31,874 nucleotides of DNA from Thermoplasmata archaeon. Lineage in GTDB: Archaea > Thermoplasmatota > Thermoplasmata > Thermoplasmatales > Thermoplasmataceae. Numbering within the stretch: the first letter of the stretch is position 1; each line of letters opens with the position of its first letter. Below, piece after piece: positions 24,002 to 30,514 of this stretch. The notes beneath the pieces were generated by a model, which worked only from the letters and a program-made list of their open reading frames with translations, did no database searches and was not told the origin of the DNA. The translations under genes were made by a program, and so were the position numbers. The stretch is taken from NCBI GenBank assembly GCA_021811525.1, contig JAJZOK010000026.1, forward strand, positions 1-31,874. Direction: 5' to 3'.

Positions 24002-24739
24002 TTAAGCCCCCGCAACGCTAACCTGTGAAACCTTTGTGGTTGTTGTTCCGCTTGGAAATGGCGTTCCGCCTTCAAGGTCACTGGGTTTTCCATATATTGT
24101 CGGGCCAAGCATACTTCTTACCTTGTAAGTGTCAGTGATAGGGTCAAAATCCAGCACAACATTGGGTAGCGGCTTCACTGTTGGACCGGTAACAACTGCT
24201 GCCCCCTGGGCCGGATCGTATGTACTGCCATGGCAGTTGCAATGGATAAAACCGGTGGGGCTGCTAAGTGACGGGTGCCCGGGAATTGCTGACCCTCCAC
24301 TATAGTAGTGGATAATTGGGGGAACACATCCGAGATGCTGGCATATTGCGCTGAAAGATACTACCGAGCCATAGGGGCCCACTCCACCAGGAGACCTGAA
24401 TACCGCGCCAGTTGCAGGTATAGGGACATTCTGCGGAGTTACTCTTACATCATTGTTGCTCGTATCTCCCAATCTTAACAGAAAATTTGGATCATTGTCC
24501 AGTGGGTAATAAAAGATGTAAGCTTTTGTGCTATTTACCTTAATATCTGGGGTGTGTATGGGGGCGCCAGTTGCTTCGTCAACGAGAGTGAGTGTGGGAA
24601 ACGAAGTAAGACCGGCGGCAGGAGTTATAAGATTCCTGATAACGCCATTTGCGACCCCAACGACTGCGGCTCCCGCGGAAACTACGATCATTGCCTTCAG
24701 GAAATTCCTTTTTCCCTGATCTATTGGCTCATCGTCCAT
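24002..24739 (-). CDS. Rieske [2Fe-2S] protein
   Basis: Electron carrier of the bc-type complex. The cluster boxes are C133-x-H135-x2-C138 and C167-x-C169-H170, giving ligands C133, H135, C167 and H170 and the stabilising disulfide C138-C169. About 28 residues separate the two boxes, rich in Pro and Gly (GGSAIPGHPS), an insertion typical of archaeal acidophile Rieske proteins. The N-terminus has a Tat-like sequence, KRNFLK, with Lys-Arg instead of twin Arg before the hydrophobic anchor (15-33). This suggests folded export with an unusual motif. It is the first gene of the four-gene operon. The ATG at 24739 has a TATA box 24 nt upstream. Confidence 0.96.
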   Translation of the reverse strand: MDDEPIDQGKRNFLKAMIVVSAGAAVVGVANGVIRNLITPAAGLTSFPTLTLVDEATGAPIHTPDIKVNSTKAYIFYYPLDNDPNFLLRLGDTSNNDVRVTPQNVPIPATGAVFRSPGGVGPYGSVVSFSAICQHLGCVPPIIHYYSGGSAIPGHPSLSSPTGFIHCNCHGSTYDPAQGAAVVTGPTVKPLPNVVLDFDPITDTYKVRSMLGPTIYGKPSDLEGGTPFPSGTTTTKVSQVSVAGA

Positions 24740-24759
24740 GGAAGATGAATAGAACTACT

Positions 24760-24766
24760 GTATAAG
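24760..24766 (-). promoter_or_regulatory. TATA-like box for the Rieske/cytochrome b operon
   Basis: The minus strand reads ACTTATACAG, centred about 24 nt upstream of the ATG at 24739. This predicts a leaderless operon mRNA. Confidence 0.5.
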
Positions 24767-24789
24767 TTTTTTTAGATTTTTCAACTGTT

Positions 24790-24823
24790 TACCTTATAAA
24801 ACTGGCAATTAGGTAATACCTTA
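24790..24823. promoter_or_regulatory. Repeated TACCTTA/AGGTA half-sites (candidate operator)
   Basis: TACCTTA occurs at 24790-24796 and again at 24817-24823. The second copy forms a perfect inverted repeat AGGTA-A-TACCT (24811-24821). The half-sites are about one helical turn apart or multiples of it, upstream of the Rieske promoter and of the divergent gene at 24895. Ribbon-helix-helix dimers bind short repeats of this kind, but binding is inferred. Confidence 0.35.
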
Positions 24824-24851
24824 GATAATGAAAAAGGATTTTTAGATTTCT

Positions 24852-24867
24852 GGATATCTCGAAATCC
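24852..24867 (+). promoter_or_regulatory. Inverted repeat abutting the TATA box of the gene at 24895
   Basis: GGATATC-TC-GAAATCC: the two 7-nt arms match at 6 of 7 positions. It directly precedes the TATA box and covers the expected TFB recognition element, a good place for repression of the gene at 24895. Confidence 0.4.
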
Positions 24868-24876
24868 TAATATACT
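24868..24876 (+). promoter_or_regulatory. TATA box for the RHH-like protein
   Basis: TAATATACT is centred about 23 nt before the ATG at 24895, leaderless spacing. Confidence 0.5.
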
Positions 24877-24894
24877 GGTACCAACTGTATATGC

Positions 24895-25365
24895 ATGGAA
24901 AAAAATACGGAAAGAGAAGAGACTGAAAACGAAGAGACCAAACAGAACATTTCAGTTAAAGGAGTAAGAAAGGATATATACGGGAGAATTCTGAAACTGA
25001 CAAGAGACACGGGACAGACACTGGGAGAAATTACAAACGAGGCTTACAGAACATTTCTTTCCGGAGTAGAGGGGGCCAAACATCTTTCCAAAAATTTCAT
25101 AGAGGGCGCCACCAAAGGTTCTGTGAAGTACATAGAGAACATCAAAACCCTTACCATAAATGGAGAGGATTTGGCAGAGATATCCACAAAAATCGTATTC
25201 AGGAACATCGACACATTGATATTTGAAGATATAAACACAGATGATATTACAAAGCACGTGGAGAGCCTCACTAACATAAAAGTCATAGTGATTCCAAAGT
25301 CGGTAAGCAAGGCATCTATTCTACTCAGATCCACTCTCATAGATGAAGTGAGGATATCCAAGTAA
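24895..25365 (+). CDS. Probable ribbon-helix-helix protein with C-terminal strand repeats
   Basis: 156 residues. After an acidic, disordered start (1-16), residues 17-56 read as a ribbon-helix-helix unit: a strand (NISVKGV), helix (KDIYGRILKLTRDTG), turn, helix (LGEITNEAYRTFLSG). The C-terminal half shows four strand-like elements with even spacing: I83-KTLTI, I105-DTLIF, I128-KVIVI and I149-DEVRI, each preceded by a helix-like segment. That is a period of 21-23 residues, like a short leucine-rich-repeat solenoid. No family name comes to mind for the combination. It is transcribed divergently from the Rieske operon, and the shared 155-bp region carries several repeats. A transcription regulator of respiration is a plausible inference. 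Confidence 0.75.
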   Translation: MEKNTEREETENEETKQNISVKGVRKDIYGRILKLTRDTGQTLGEITNEAYRTFLSGVEGAKHLSKNFIEGATKGSVKYIENIKTLTINGEDLAEISTKIVFRNIDTLIFEDINTDDITKHVESLTNIKVIVIPKSVSKASILLRSTLIDEVRISK

Positions 25366-25422
25366 GCAGTAAATGCATGAAAATAATATATTCCCAGTGA
25401 ATACGTGAACTTGCTTATAACA

Positions 25423-25495
25423 GGGCTCGTAGTCTAGTGGTTATGATACCGCCCTTACAAGGCGGTGGTCACCGGTTCAAATCCGGTCGGGCCCA
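25423..25495 (+). tRNA. tRNA-Val (anticodon UAC)
   Basis: Full cloverleaf: acceptor stem GGGCTCG (25423-25429) pairs with CGGGCCC (25488-25494) with one G-U. The anticodon stem CCGCC/GGCGG (25449-25453 and 25461-25465) encloses the loop CTTACAA, with TAC at 25456-25458. The T arm is CCGG-TTCAAAT-CCGG. The discriminator is A25495, and CCA is not encoded. There is no intron. Confidence 0.96.
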
Positions 25496-25496
25496 C

Positions 25497-25502
25497 TTTT
25501 TT
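25497..25502 (+). terminator. T-tract terminator of tRNA-Val
   Basis: T6 begins 2 nt after the mature 3' end, a typical archaeal RNA polymerase stop signal. Confidence 0.6.
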
Positions 25503-25629
25503 CCATCCTTGTATTCCAGATATGTTGCTCTTAGGGCTTAAGTATTGCATTTTTCAATTGCCTTGCAACCTGATCAGGAAGTTGAGAGAGAAATACCGGG
25601 AATGCTTCCTAGTTAGCCATTCAATAATT

Positions 25630-25638
25630 AAATTATAT
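25630..25638 (+). promoter_or_regulatory. TATA box for the phosphoribosyltransferase
   Basis: AAATTATAT is centred about 21 nt before the ATG at 25655. The rest of the 25503-25654 gap shows no convincing feature. Confidence 0.45.
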
Positions 25639-25654
25639 CTCACTGATAGATCAC

Positions 25655-26311
25655 ATGTTCAAGAATAGGAAAGATGCAGGCCAGAAGCTATCTTTGCTCC
25701 TTAAAAAATATCAGGGGAGGAATATTATCGTATATGGCTTGACAAGAGGAGGAATTCCCGTGGCTTATGAGGTTGCAAGATTCCTGAATGCGCCTTTGGA
25801 AGCTTTCATTGTGAAAAAGCTCGGTGCACCCTTGCAGGAAGAACTTGCCCTTGGTGCCGTCACAGAAGGGGAGGAGCCGTGTGTTTACTATAACAAGGAA
25901 ATTCTCTCACACATGCATCTTCATGAAAATGATTTGAAGTCAGCTATCCAAAGGAAAATGGCTGACATTAAGGAATTGCAGAAAAAAATCAGGCCAGAGG
26001 ACAAAATGCTTCTGGCTCCGGAAGCAACTGCCATCGTTGTGGATGATGGTATTGCAACCGGTTCCACCATGAAGGCCGCGCTCAAATTCTTCAAAAAAAT
26101 AGGGCAGTCCAGGATAATTGTCGCAGTACCCGTGGGACAGAGATCCGTATTAGAAGAATTGAGAGAATCTGCTGATGAGATAGTTTGTGCGGAGCCTGTA
26201 CTGTATATGGAGGCGGTTGGAGAATTCTATGAAGATTTCAAACAGGTGGAAAGTGCTGTTGTCCTCGCTATCTTGGATGAAGCCAGAAAAACAATTACAA
26301 AAAGGAATTGA
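25655..26311 (+). CDS. Type I phosphoribosyltransferase family protein
   Basis: 218-residue PRTase-fold protein. The PRPP-binding signature IVVDDGIATGSTM is at 127-139, with the two adjacent Asp (D130, D131) and the phosphate loop. The N-terminal YGLTRGGIPVAYEVA (27-41) is the PPi loop region found in stand-alone bacterial and archaeal PRTases with no defined base. A central insertion (70-120, charged, helical) follows LGAPLQEELALGAVTEG. This subfamily is generally annotated only as phosphoribosyltransferase; the base substrate is unknown. The gene ends 3 bp before the convergent ATPase stop codon. Confidence 0.88.
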   Translation: MFKNRKDAGQKLSLLLKKYQGRNIIVYGLTRGGIPVAYEVARFLNAPLEAFIVKKLGAPLQEELALGAVTEGEEPCVYYNKEILSHMHLHENDLKSAIQRKMADIKELQKKIRPEDKMLLAPEATAIVVDDGIATGSTMKAALKFFKKIGQSRIIVAVPVGQRSVLEELRESADEIVCAEPVLYMEAVGEFYEDFKQVESAVVLAILDEARKTITKRN

Positions 26312-26314
26312 TTT

Positions 26315-28960
26315 TCATTGGCCCTTGCGGCGGTGTTTTCCCGAATAGTAATGCCAAATCTTTACCGCTTCCATCCAGAATGTTGCAGCTGCAGTACCGG
26401 CAATTACCAGTACCCAGTCAAATGCAGTAAGGTCAGCTGTATGCAAAATCAACTGGAGCGAGGGGAAGATTGTTATTATGAATAAGGTGATGAACACGAG
26501 TATCCCCCATATCAGTACAACTTTGTTTGAAAAGAATCCCTTGACTGATACGGGTTCCCTTTCAGTCCTTAGATTTTGCGCGAGAAACAGTTGAGCAATA
26601 ACCCAAGCAGCGAAAGCCGCAGTCTGTGACCTTTCAAGATCCCCAGAAGTCTGTACCAGGAAAAAGTAGATTCCAAAAACTGCCCCGGCAATAGCCAGCG
26701 ACGTAAGGGTAACATATGCCAGCGTACTGGTATTGATGAAAGATGACTTGGCATTTTTCATCCTGGTTGTCATAATGCCAGATTCCTCCCTCTCATAAAG
26801 GAAACCTCCGAGGGCGGCCACATCCAGGAGAAGCTCCAAGATTATGATCTGGATTGGTGAAAACGGGAAAGGTATCGAGACTATAAGTGGAGCAAAGAGA
26901 ATCATTACGAGGGAGAGTTTTATGCTTACCTCATACTTAATGCTCTTTTTTAGGGTATATAGTATTTCACGGCCTTCGTGAACAGCCTCCACGATTGTTG
27001 AAAAATTATCGTCAAGAAGAATCATGTCGGATGCCTCTCTTGCTACCGCTGTCCCCCTGATCCCCATGGAGATCCCTATCTCAGCGCGTTTCAAAGCTGG
27101 AGAGTCATTTACTCCATCTCCAGTTACAGCTACTGTTTCACCCTTTTCTTGCAGGAGCTTCACTAGCCTGAATTTATCCTCTGAGGTGATCCTCGCAAAT
27201 ACAGAGACACGATCCAATTGGCTTTTGAGTGATGAATCATCCATTCTCGCAAGTTCATACCCGGTCAAAACTGCCCCTGCAGAATTTATCCCTACTTTGT
27301 CCGCTATGGCCCTTGCAGTCCTGGGATGATCTCCGGTCAACATTATCACCTTGATCCCAGCATTCTGGCATGCAAGTATAGAGTTCTTGACTTCTTCCCT
27401 AGGAGGGTCAATAAAGCTGATTAGCCCAAGATAGTTCAAACTGCTTTCAACATCATTCCTTTCTGTGCTGCTTTTTTCCAGCTTTTTATAAGCAACACCA
27501 ATGACCCGTTCACCCTTGGAGGAGATTTCCTCGACTTCCTCGAGCACAAGTGCAGCCAAATCTTCCTTCAATGCGTTGCCTGATGAATTGGAATTGCCAC
27601 TTGTATCAAGTCTATTCAGGATTGCTTCGGGTGCCCCGCTTGTGAAAATAAAAATTTCCTGGGATAGATTCTCATAGATATAAGATGACAGTTTTAGGTT
27701 ATTGTCAAATCCAAATTCTTCCAGAAGCCTGTATTTTTTAGCAATGTTCATGTTTTCAGGCCTTTTGGATATGAAATAATTGTAAACGGCTGTTTCCATA
27801 GGGTCTCTGCGGGAAGTCTCATAATCCTTTGAGTAGTTCAAAGTCCCTGTGGCAAGAATAGCCGCTTCGTCCATGAAGTCCGGTTGAAGCCCCGGGCTGA
27901 CAGTTGAAGGATCAAAGTATACATTCGACACTGACATCTTGTTTTCCGTTAAGGTACCGGTTTTGTCTGTGGCAATGACCGATACACTGCCTAATGTCTC
28001 AGCTGCCCTGAGATCCTTGACGACTGCCTTATGCTTGGAAAGGGAAAATGCACCAATGGCAAGGGTTATGGAAACAATGACAGGTAACTCCTCCGGAACG
28101 GTTGCGAAAGCCATTGAAAGCCCTGTAAGTATCATTTCGCTTATGGACTGACCTTCGAGGTATCCCATCAAGGGAACAATTACACTGAAAATTACAGCCA
28201 TTGATGCCAGTACCGTAATAAGTCTTGAAAGTGAGTCCTGTAGGGGAGTCTTTTTCGACCCTTCCTTTTCGGTGAGGATAGCTATGGTGCCAAGTTCTGT
28301 ATTCTTACCTGTTGCTGTTGCAATGAATTTTCCTGATCCCTGCACCACCATTGTTCCGGAGAATACAATGTTGGTAAGTTCGGCTATAAGCCCTGATTTT
28401 GGCGTAGAGTCGGCATCTTTGAGAACATAAAATGACTCGCCAGTGAGAGAGGATTCATCAACTTTCAATGTGTGGGACTCAACAAGTCTTCCATCTGCCG
28501 GTACCAAATCGCCTGAGTAAAGGAACACTATATCGCCAGGTACAATTGATTCTGTTTTCATTTCCCTGGTTGACCCGTCCCTCATTACTCTGGCAACAGG
28601 CATTCGCATATCTCTCAGTGCATTGATTGAGACCCTGGCCTTGTTGACATTATAGGTTTCAATTCCCACAACCAGCAGGACAACAACCACTATTGTTATG
28701 GCATCCCGGGGTTCCCCCAGAATAGAATACAATATTGCAATAATCACCAAAAGCAGGATCATGGGCTCTCTGAGTTCCCTGACAAAAACCCCTAAGAACC
28801 CCAGATTTTTTTCAGGCTCGATTGCATTCTTGCCAAACGATCTGAGCCTTGACTCTGCCTCTGTGCTTTTTAGGCCGCTGGAAATATTGGTGCCCAGGCT
28901 TAAGGCAACTTCTTCGAAGCTCCTCTGGGAAACCTCTGATGCCTTCAAAGGCTCTCTCAT
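26315..28960 (-). CDS. P-type cation-transporting ATPase (P2-like, PEELP subgroup)
   Basis: ATP-driven cation pump of 881 residues from the ATG at 28960. An N-terminal cation-ATPase domain with GLKSTEAESRLRSFGKNAI is followed by TGES (173-176, dephosphorylation loop), M4 with VPEELPV (PEELP 289-293), the phosphorylation site DKTGTLTEN (D332) and the hinge TGDGVNDSPALK; the C-terminal M5-M10 helices follow. In M6 the residues usually reading N-x3-D are in LELLLDVAALG, so Glu replaces Asn. PEELP and the M6 Glu point to a subgroup related to, but distinct from, SERCA/PMCA pumps. The ion (Ca, H, Mg or other) cannot be called. The frame is open to 29068, but the extra 36 residues cross the promoter. 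Confidence 0.9.
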   Translation of the reverse strand: MREPLKASEVSQRSFEEVALSLGTNISSGLKSTEAESRLRSFGKNAIEPEKNLGFLGVFVRELREPMILLLVIIAILYSILGEPRDAITIVVVVLLVVGIETYNVNKARVSINALRDMRMPVARVMRDGSTREMKTESIVPGDIVFLYSGDLVPADGRLVESHTLKVDESSLTGESFYVLKDADSTPKSGLIAELTNIVFSGTMVVQGSGKFIATATGKNTELGTIAILTEKEGSKKTPLQDSLSRLITVLASMAVIFSVIVPLMGYLEGQSISEMILTGLSMAFATVPEELPVIVSITLAIGAFSLSKHKAVVKDLRAAETLGSVSVIATDKTGTLTENKMSVSNVYFDPSTVSPGLQPDFMDEAAILATGTLNYSKDYETSRRDPMETAVYNYFISKRPENMNIAKKYRLLEEFGFDNNLKLSSYIYENLSQEIFIFTSGAPEAILNRLDTSGNSNSSGNALKEDLAALVLEEVEEISSKGERVIGVAYKKLEKSSTERNDVESSLNYLGLISFIDPPREEVKNSILACQNAGIKVIMLTGDHPRTARAIADKVGINSAGAVLTGYELARMDDSSLKSQLDRVSVFARITSEDKFRLVKLLQEKGETVAVTGDGVNDSPALKRAEIGISMGIRGTAVAREASDMILLDDNFSTIVEAVHEGREILYTLKKSIKYEVSIKLSLVMILFAPLIVSIPFPFSPIQIIILELLLDVAALGGFLYEREESGIMTTRMKNAKSSFINTSTLAYVTLTSLAIAGAVFGIYFFLVQTSGDLERSQTAAFAAWVIAQLFLAQNLRTEREPVSVKGFFSNKVVLIWGILVFITLFIITIFPSLQLILHTADLTAFDWVLVIAGTAAATFWMEAVKIWHYYSGKHRRKGQ

Positions 28961-28980
28961 TTTACTGTAAATGTGGTGGT

Positions 28981-28990
28981 GAATAAAGTA
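28981..28990 (-). promoter_or_regulatory. TATA-like box for the P-type ATPase
   Basis: The minus strand reads TACTTTATTC, centred about 25 nt upstream of the ATG at 28960. It supports that start over the in-frame one at 29068. Confidence 0.35.
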
Positions 28991-29020
28991 ATGAATCCCT
29001 AATAACATTAGATTTGCCTT

Positions 29021-29030
29021 ACCACGTGGT
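29021..29030. promoter_or_regulatory. 10-bp perfect palindrome between divergent genes
   Basis: ACCACGTGGT lies midway between the ATPase and dCMP deaminase promoters, flanked by CCTT and TTTACC. Position and symmetry suit an operator for a dimeric regulator, but no regulator is known. Confidence 0.35.
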
Positions 29031-29073
29031 TTACCATGCAGTTCCAATTCTGAAGTGCTTGGGTTCACAAAAT

Positions 29074-29082
29074 CTTATTAAT
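29074..29082 (+). promoter_or_regulatory. TATA-like box for dCMP deaminase
   Basis: CTTATTAAT is centred 26 nt before the ATG at 29104, the spacing for a leaderless mRNA. Confidence 0.5.
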
Positions 29083-29103
29083 CCAGCAAAAGTTCTGCAT
29101 TAA

Positions 29104-29616
29104 ATGGGAGATAACAGGCCCACTTGGGACCAGTATTTCATGAGGATGGCTTTCCTTGCCGCTTCTAGAGCAAACTGCACTAGGAGGAAAGTCGGTGCTG
29201 TTATCGTGAAGGACAAAAATATTCTTGCAACCGGGTACAATGGTCCCCCATCAGGTACAGTCCACTGTGACGTTGTAGGTTGCCTCAGGGACGACCTCAA
29301 TGTGCCCTCTGGCGAGAGGCATGAACTTTGCCGGGGCCTTCATGCAGAACAGAATGCCATTATACAGGCAGCAGTGCATGGAGTGAGCATCAGCGGGGCA
29401 ACTATTTACATAACAACACACCCATGCATTGTTTGCTCAAAGATGATCATGAATTCCCAGATCAAGGAGATCGTCTATGCTCAAGGTTACCCTGATGAGC
29501 TGGCGGAACTCATGCTGCTGGAAAGTAACATAAAAAAGAGGAAATTTGAACTGCCGGAAGAGGAAATAAGGGCTATGCTCGGAGAATTCTATGCGAAAAT
29601 GCCCGGTAACGACTGA
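29104..29616 (+). CDS. dCMP deaminase family protein (ComEB-like)
   Basis: Zinc-dependent deoxycytidylate deaminase, giving dUMP for thymidylate synthesis. The zinc site is H80-A81-E82 with C108-x2-C111 (PCIVC), and the family's cysteine-containing loop (residues 55-76: HCDVVGC, then ELC) precedes it. The N-terminal [29 protein letters not shown] is characteristic of dCMP deaminases rather than free cytidine deaminases. It is 170 residues, a normal length. It is divergent from the ATPase and followed after 35 bp by a DedA gene with its own strong TATA box. Confidence 0.93.
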   Translation: MGDNRPTWDQYFMRMAFLAASRANCTRRKVGAVIVKDKNILATGYNGPPSGTVHCDVVGCLRDDLNVPSGERHELCRGLHAEQNAIIQAAVHGVSISGATIYITTHPCIVCSKMIMNSQIKEIVYAQGYPDELAELMLLESNIKKRKFELPEEEIRAMLGEFYAKMPGND

Positions 29617-29622
29617 CGAACC

Positions 29623-29633
29623 TTATATATAAA
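29623..29633 (+). promoter_or_regulatory. Strong TATA box for the DedA gene
   Basis: TTATATATAAA is centred 24 nt before the GTG at 29652. It fits a leaderless mRNA that starts at a GTG. Confidence 0.6.
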
Positions 29634-29651
29634 GGGACAAGATCGGTTCAC

Positions 29652-30302
29652 GTGTTAGATTTTGCATTAGCCACGATGGTGTCCAATGACGTCATATCCA
29701 TCATAACAACACTAGGCTATCCAGGAATTTTTATCCTAATGCTTCTTGAAGGTCTTCTGCTCCCCATACCATCTGAAGTAGTTATGGCATTTGGAGGCTA
29801 TCTTGCCTATAGCGGGACATTGCCTTCCGAAATAGGAATCCCCGCTTTCATTCTGCTTCTTCTTGCAGGCAGTGTCGGCAATATGGTTGGGGCATACCTT
29901 GCCTATATGCTTGGGGACTATGGAGGGATACCCCTTATCCTCAGGTACGGAAGATACGTGATGCTTGACAAGGGATCCATAGACAGGACCCAGTTTTGGT
30001 TTGAGAGATATGGGACTCCTTCAGTATTCCTTACCAGGCTCGTCCCTATATTCAGAACGTTCATTTCAATACCAGCAGGCATTGCAAAAATGAACAGGGC
30101 GCATTTCCTGGTACTGACATTTGTCGGTGCCATGATCTGGGACTCAATCCTGATTTACCTGGGTTACCTTCTGGGTCCACACTGGGAACAGATAGTCAGT
30201 GCCTTCAACAAGTTCACAGACCTTGCGGTCGCAGCCCTTGCCATCATAGTTATAGCATGGGTATACACAAAAATGAAGAGTAGAAAGGCTTTAAAAAATT
30301 AA
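29652..30302 (+). CDS. DedA/SNARE-associated-family membrane protein
   Basis: DedA superfamily membrane protein of 216 residues; bacterial relatives flip undecaprenyl phosphate or phosphatidylethanolamine and support membrane homeostasis. Family features are the first re-entrant region LLEGLLLPIPSEVVMAFGGYLAY (near 31-53) with its Glu, GNMVGAYLAYMLGDYGG, FERYGTPSVFLTRLVPIFRTFISIPAG with the conserved Arg residues, and a terminal TM helix. The start is GTG at 29652, placed 24 nt from a strong TATA box. A polyprenyl-phosphate recycling role would fit the glycosylation genes of this window, but it is inferred. Confidence 0.92.
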   Translation: MLDFALATMVSNDVISIITTLGYPGIFILMLLEGLLLPIPSEVVMAFGGYLAYSGTLPSEIGIPAFILLLLAGSVGNMVGAYLAYMLGDYGGIPLILRYGRYVMLDKGSIDRTQFWFERYGTPSVFLTRLVPIFRTFISIPAGIAKMNRAHFLVLTFVGAMIWDSILIYLGYLLGPHWEQIVSAFNKFTDLAVAALAIIVIAWVYTKMKSRKALKN

Positions 30303-30316
30303 TTTTTTTTAAAAAA
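30303..30316. terminator. Bidirectional T8/A6 terminator
   Basis: T8 followed directly by A6 fills the gap between the DedA stop and the convergent small membrane gene. It gives a U-rich tract to both transcripts. Confidence 0.6.
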
Positions 30317-30502
30317 TTAGTGTTTGTTTGTGGACCAAGGGACAGCAAGTGAAAGAAAGAACACGATGAATCCCACGGCCGCAAACGCCACCACATCGTT
30401 CTCGGATATGTTCATGAAATGGTAGAGGAGCCCTCCAATTTCTATTATGAACAGGCCAAGGAAGAACAGTGGATATCTTACGCTGCTTAGATTTCTCGCC
30501 AT
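30317..30502 (-). CDS. Small two-TM protein at the end of the succinate dehydrogenase operon
   Basis: 61 residues from the ATG at 30502: two hydrophobic helices (about 10-31 and 37-55) joined by a short acidic loop (ISENDV) and ending WSTNKH. I chose the ATG because GAGGTGA, a strong Shine-Dalgarno match, lies 5 nt upstream; the GTG at 30511 would put the SD in the coding region. It is 10 bp after the sdhC-like stop, so it is co-transcribed. No family recognised. It could be an extra small subunit or assembly protein of the succinate dehydrogenase. Confidence 0.72.
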   Translation of the reverse strand: MARNLSSVRYPLFFLGLFIIEIGGLLYHFMNISENDVVAFAAVGFIVFFLSLAVPWSTNKH

Positions 30503-30507
30503 ATTTT

Positions 30508-30514
30508 TCACCTC
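30508..30514 (-). promoter_or_regulatory. Strong Shine-Dalgarno site for the 61-residue protein
   Basis: The minus strand reads GAGGTGA, overlapping the upstream gene's TGA stop, with 5 nt to the ATG at 30502. It decides the start codon. Confidence 0.65.

Noticed and set aside
25465..25668. Open frame running from inside the tRNA into the phosphoribosyltransferase start; a shorter version from ATG 25522 encodes about 48 residues
   Set aside because: The first part is tRNA sequence, the rest has no promoter or SD site and no recognisable pattern, and it overlaps the promoter and start of the next gene.
28961..29068. 36-residue N-terminal extension of the P-type ATPase
   Set aside because: His-rich, unlike the family; it spans a TATA-like box and a palindrome, and ATG 28960 leads straight into the conserved N-terminal domain.
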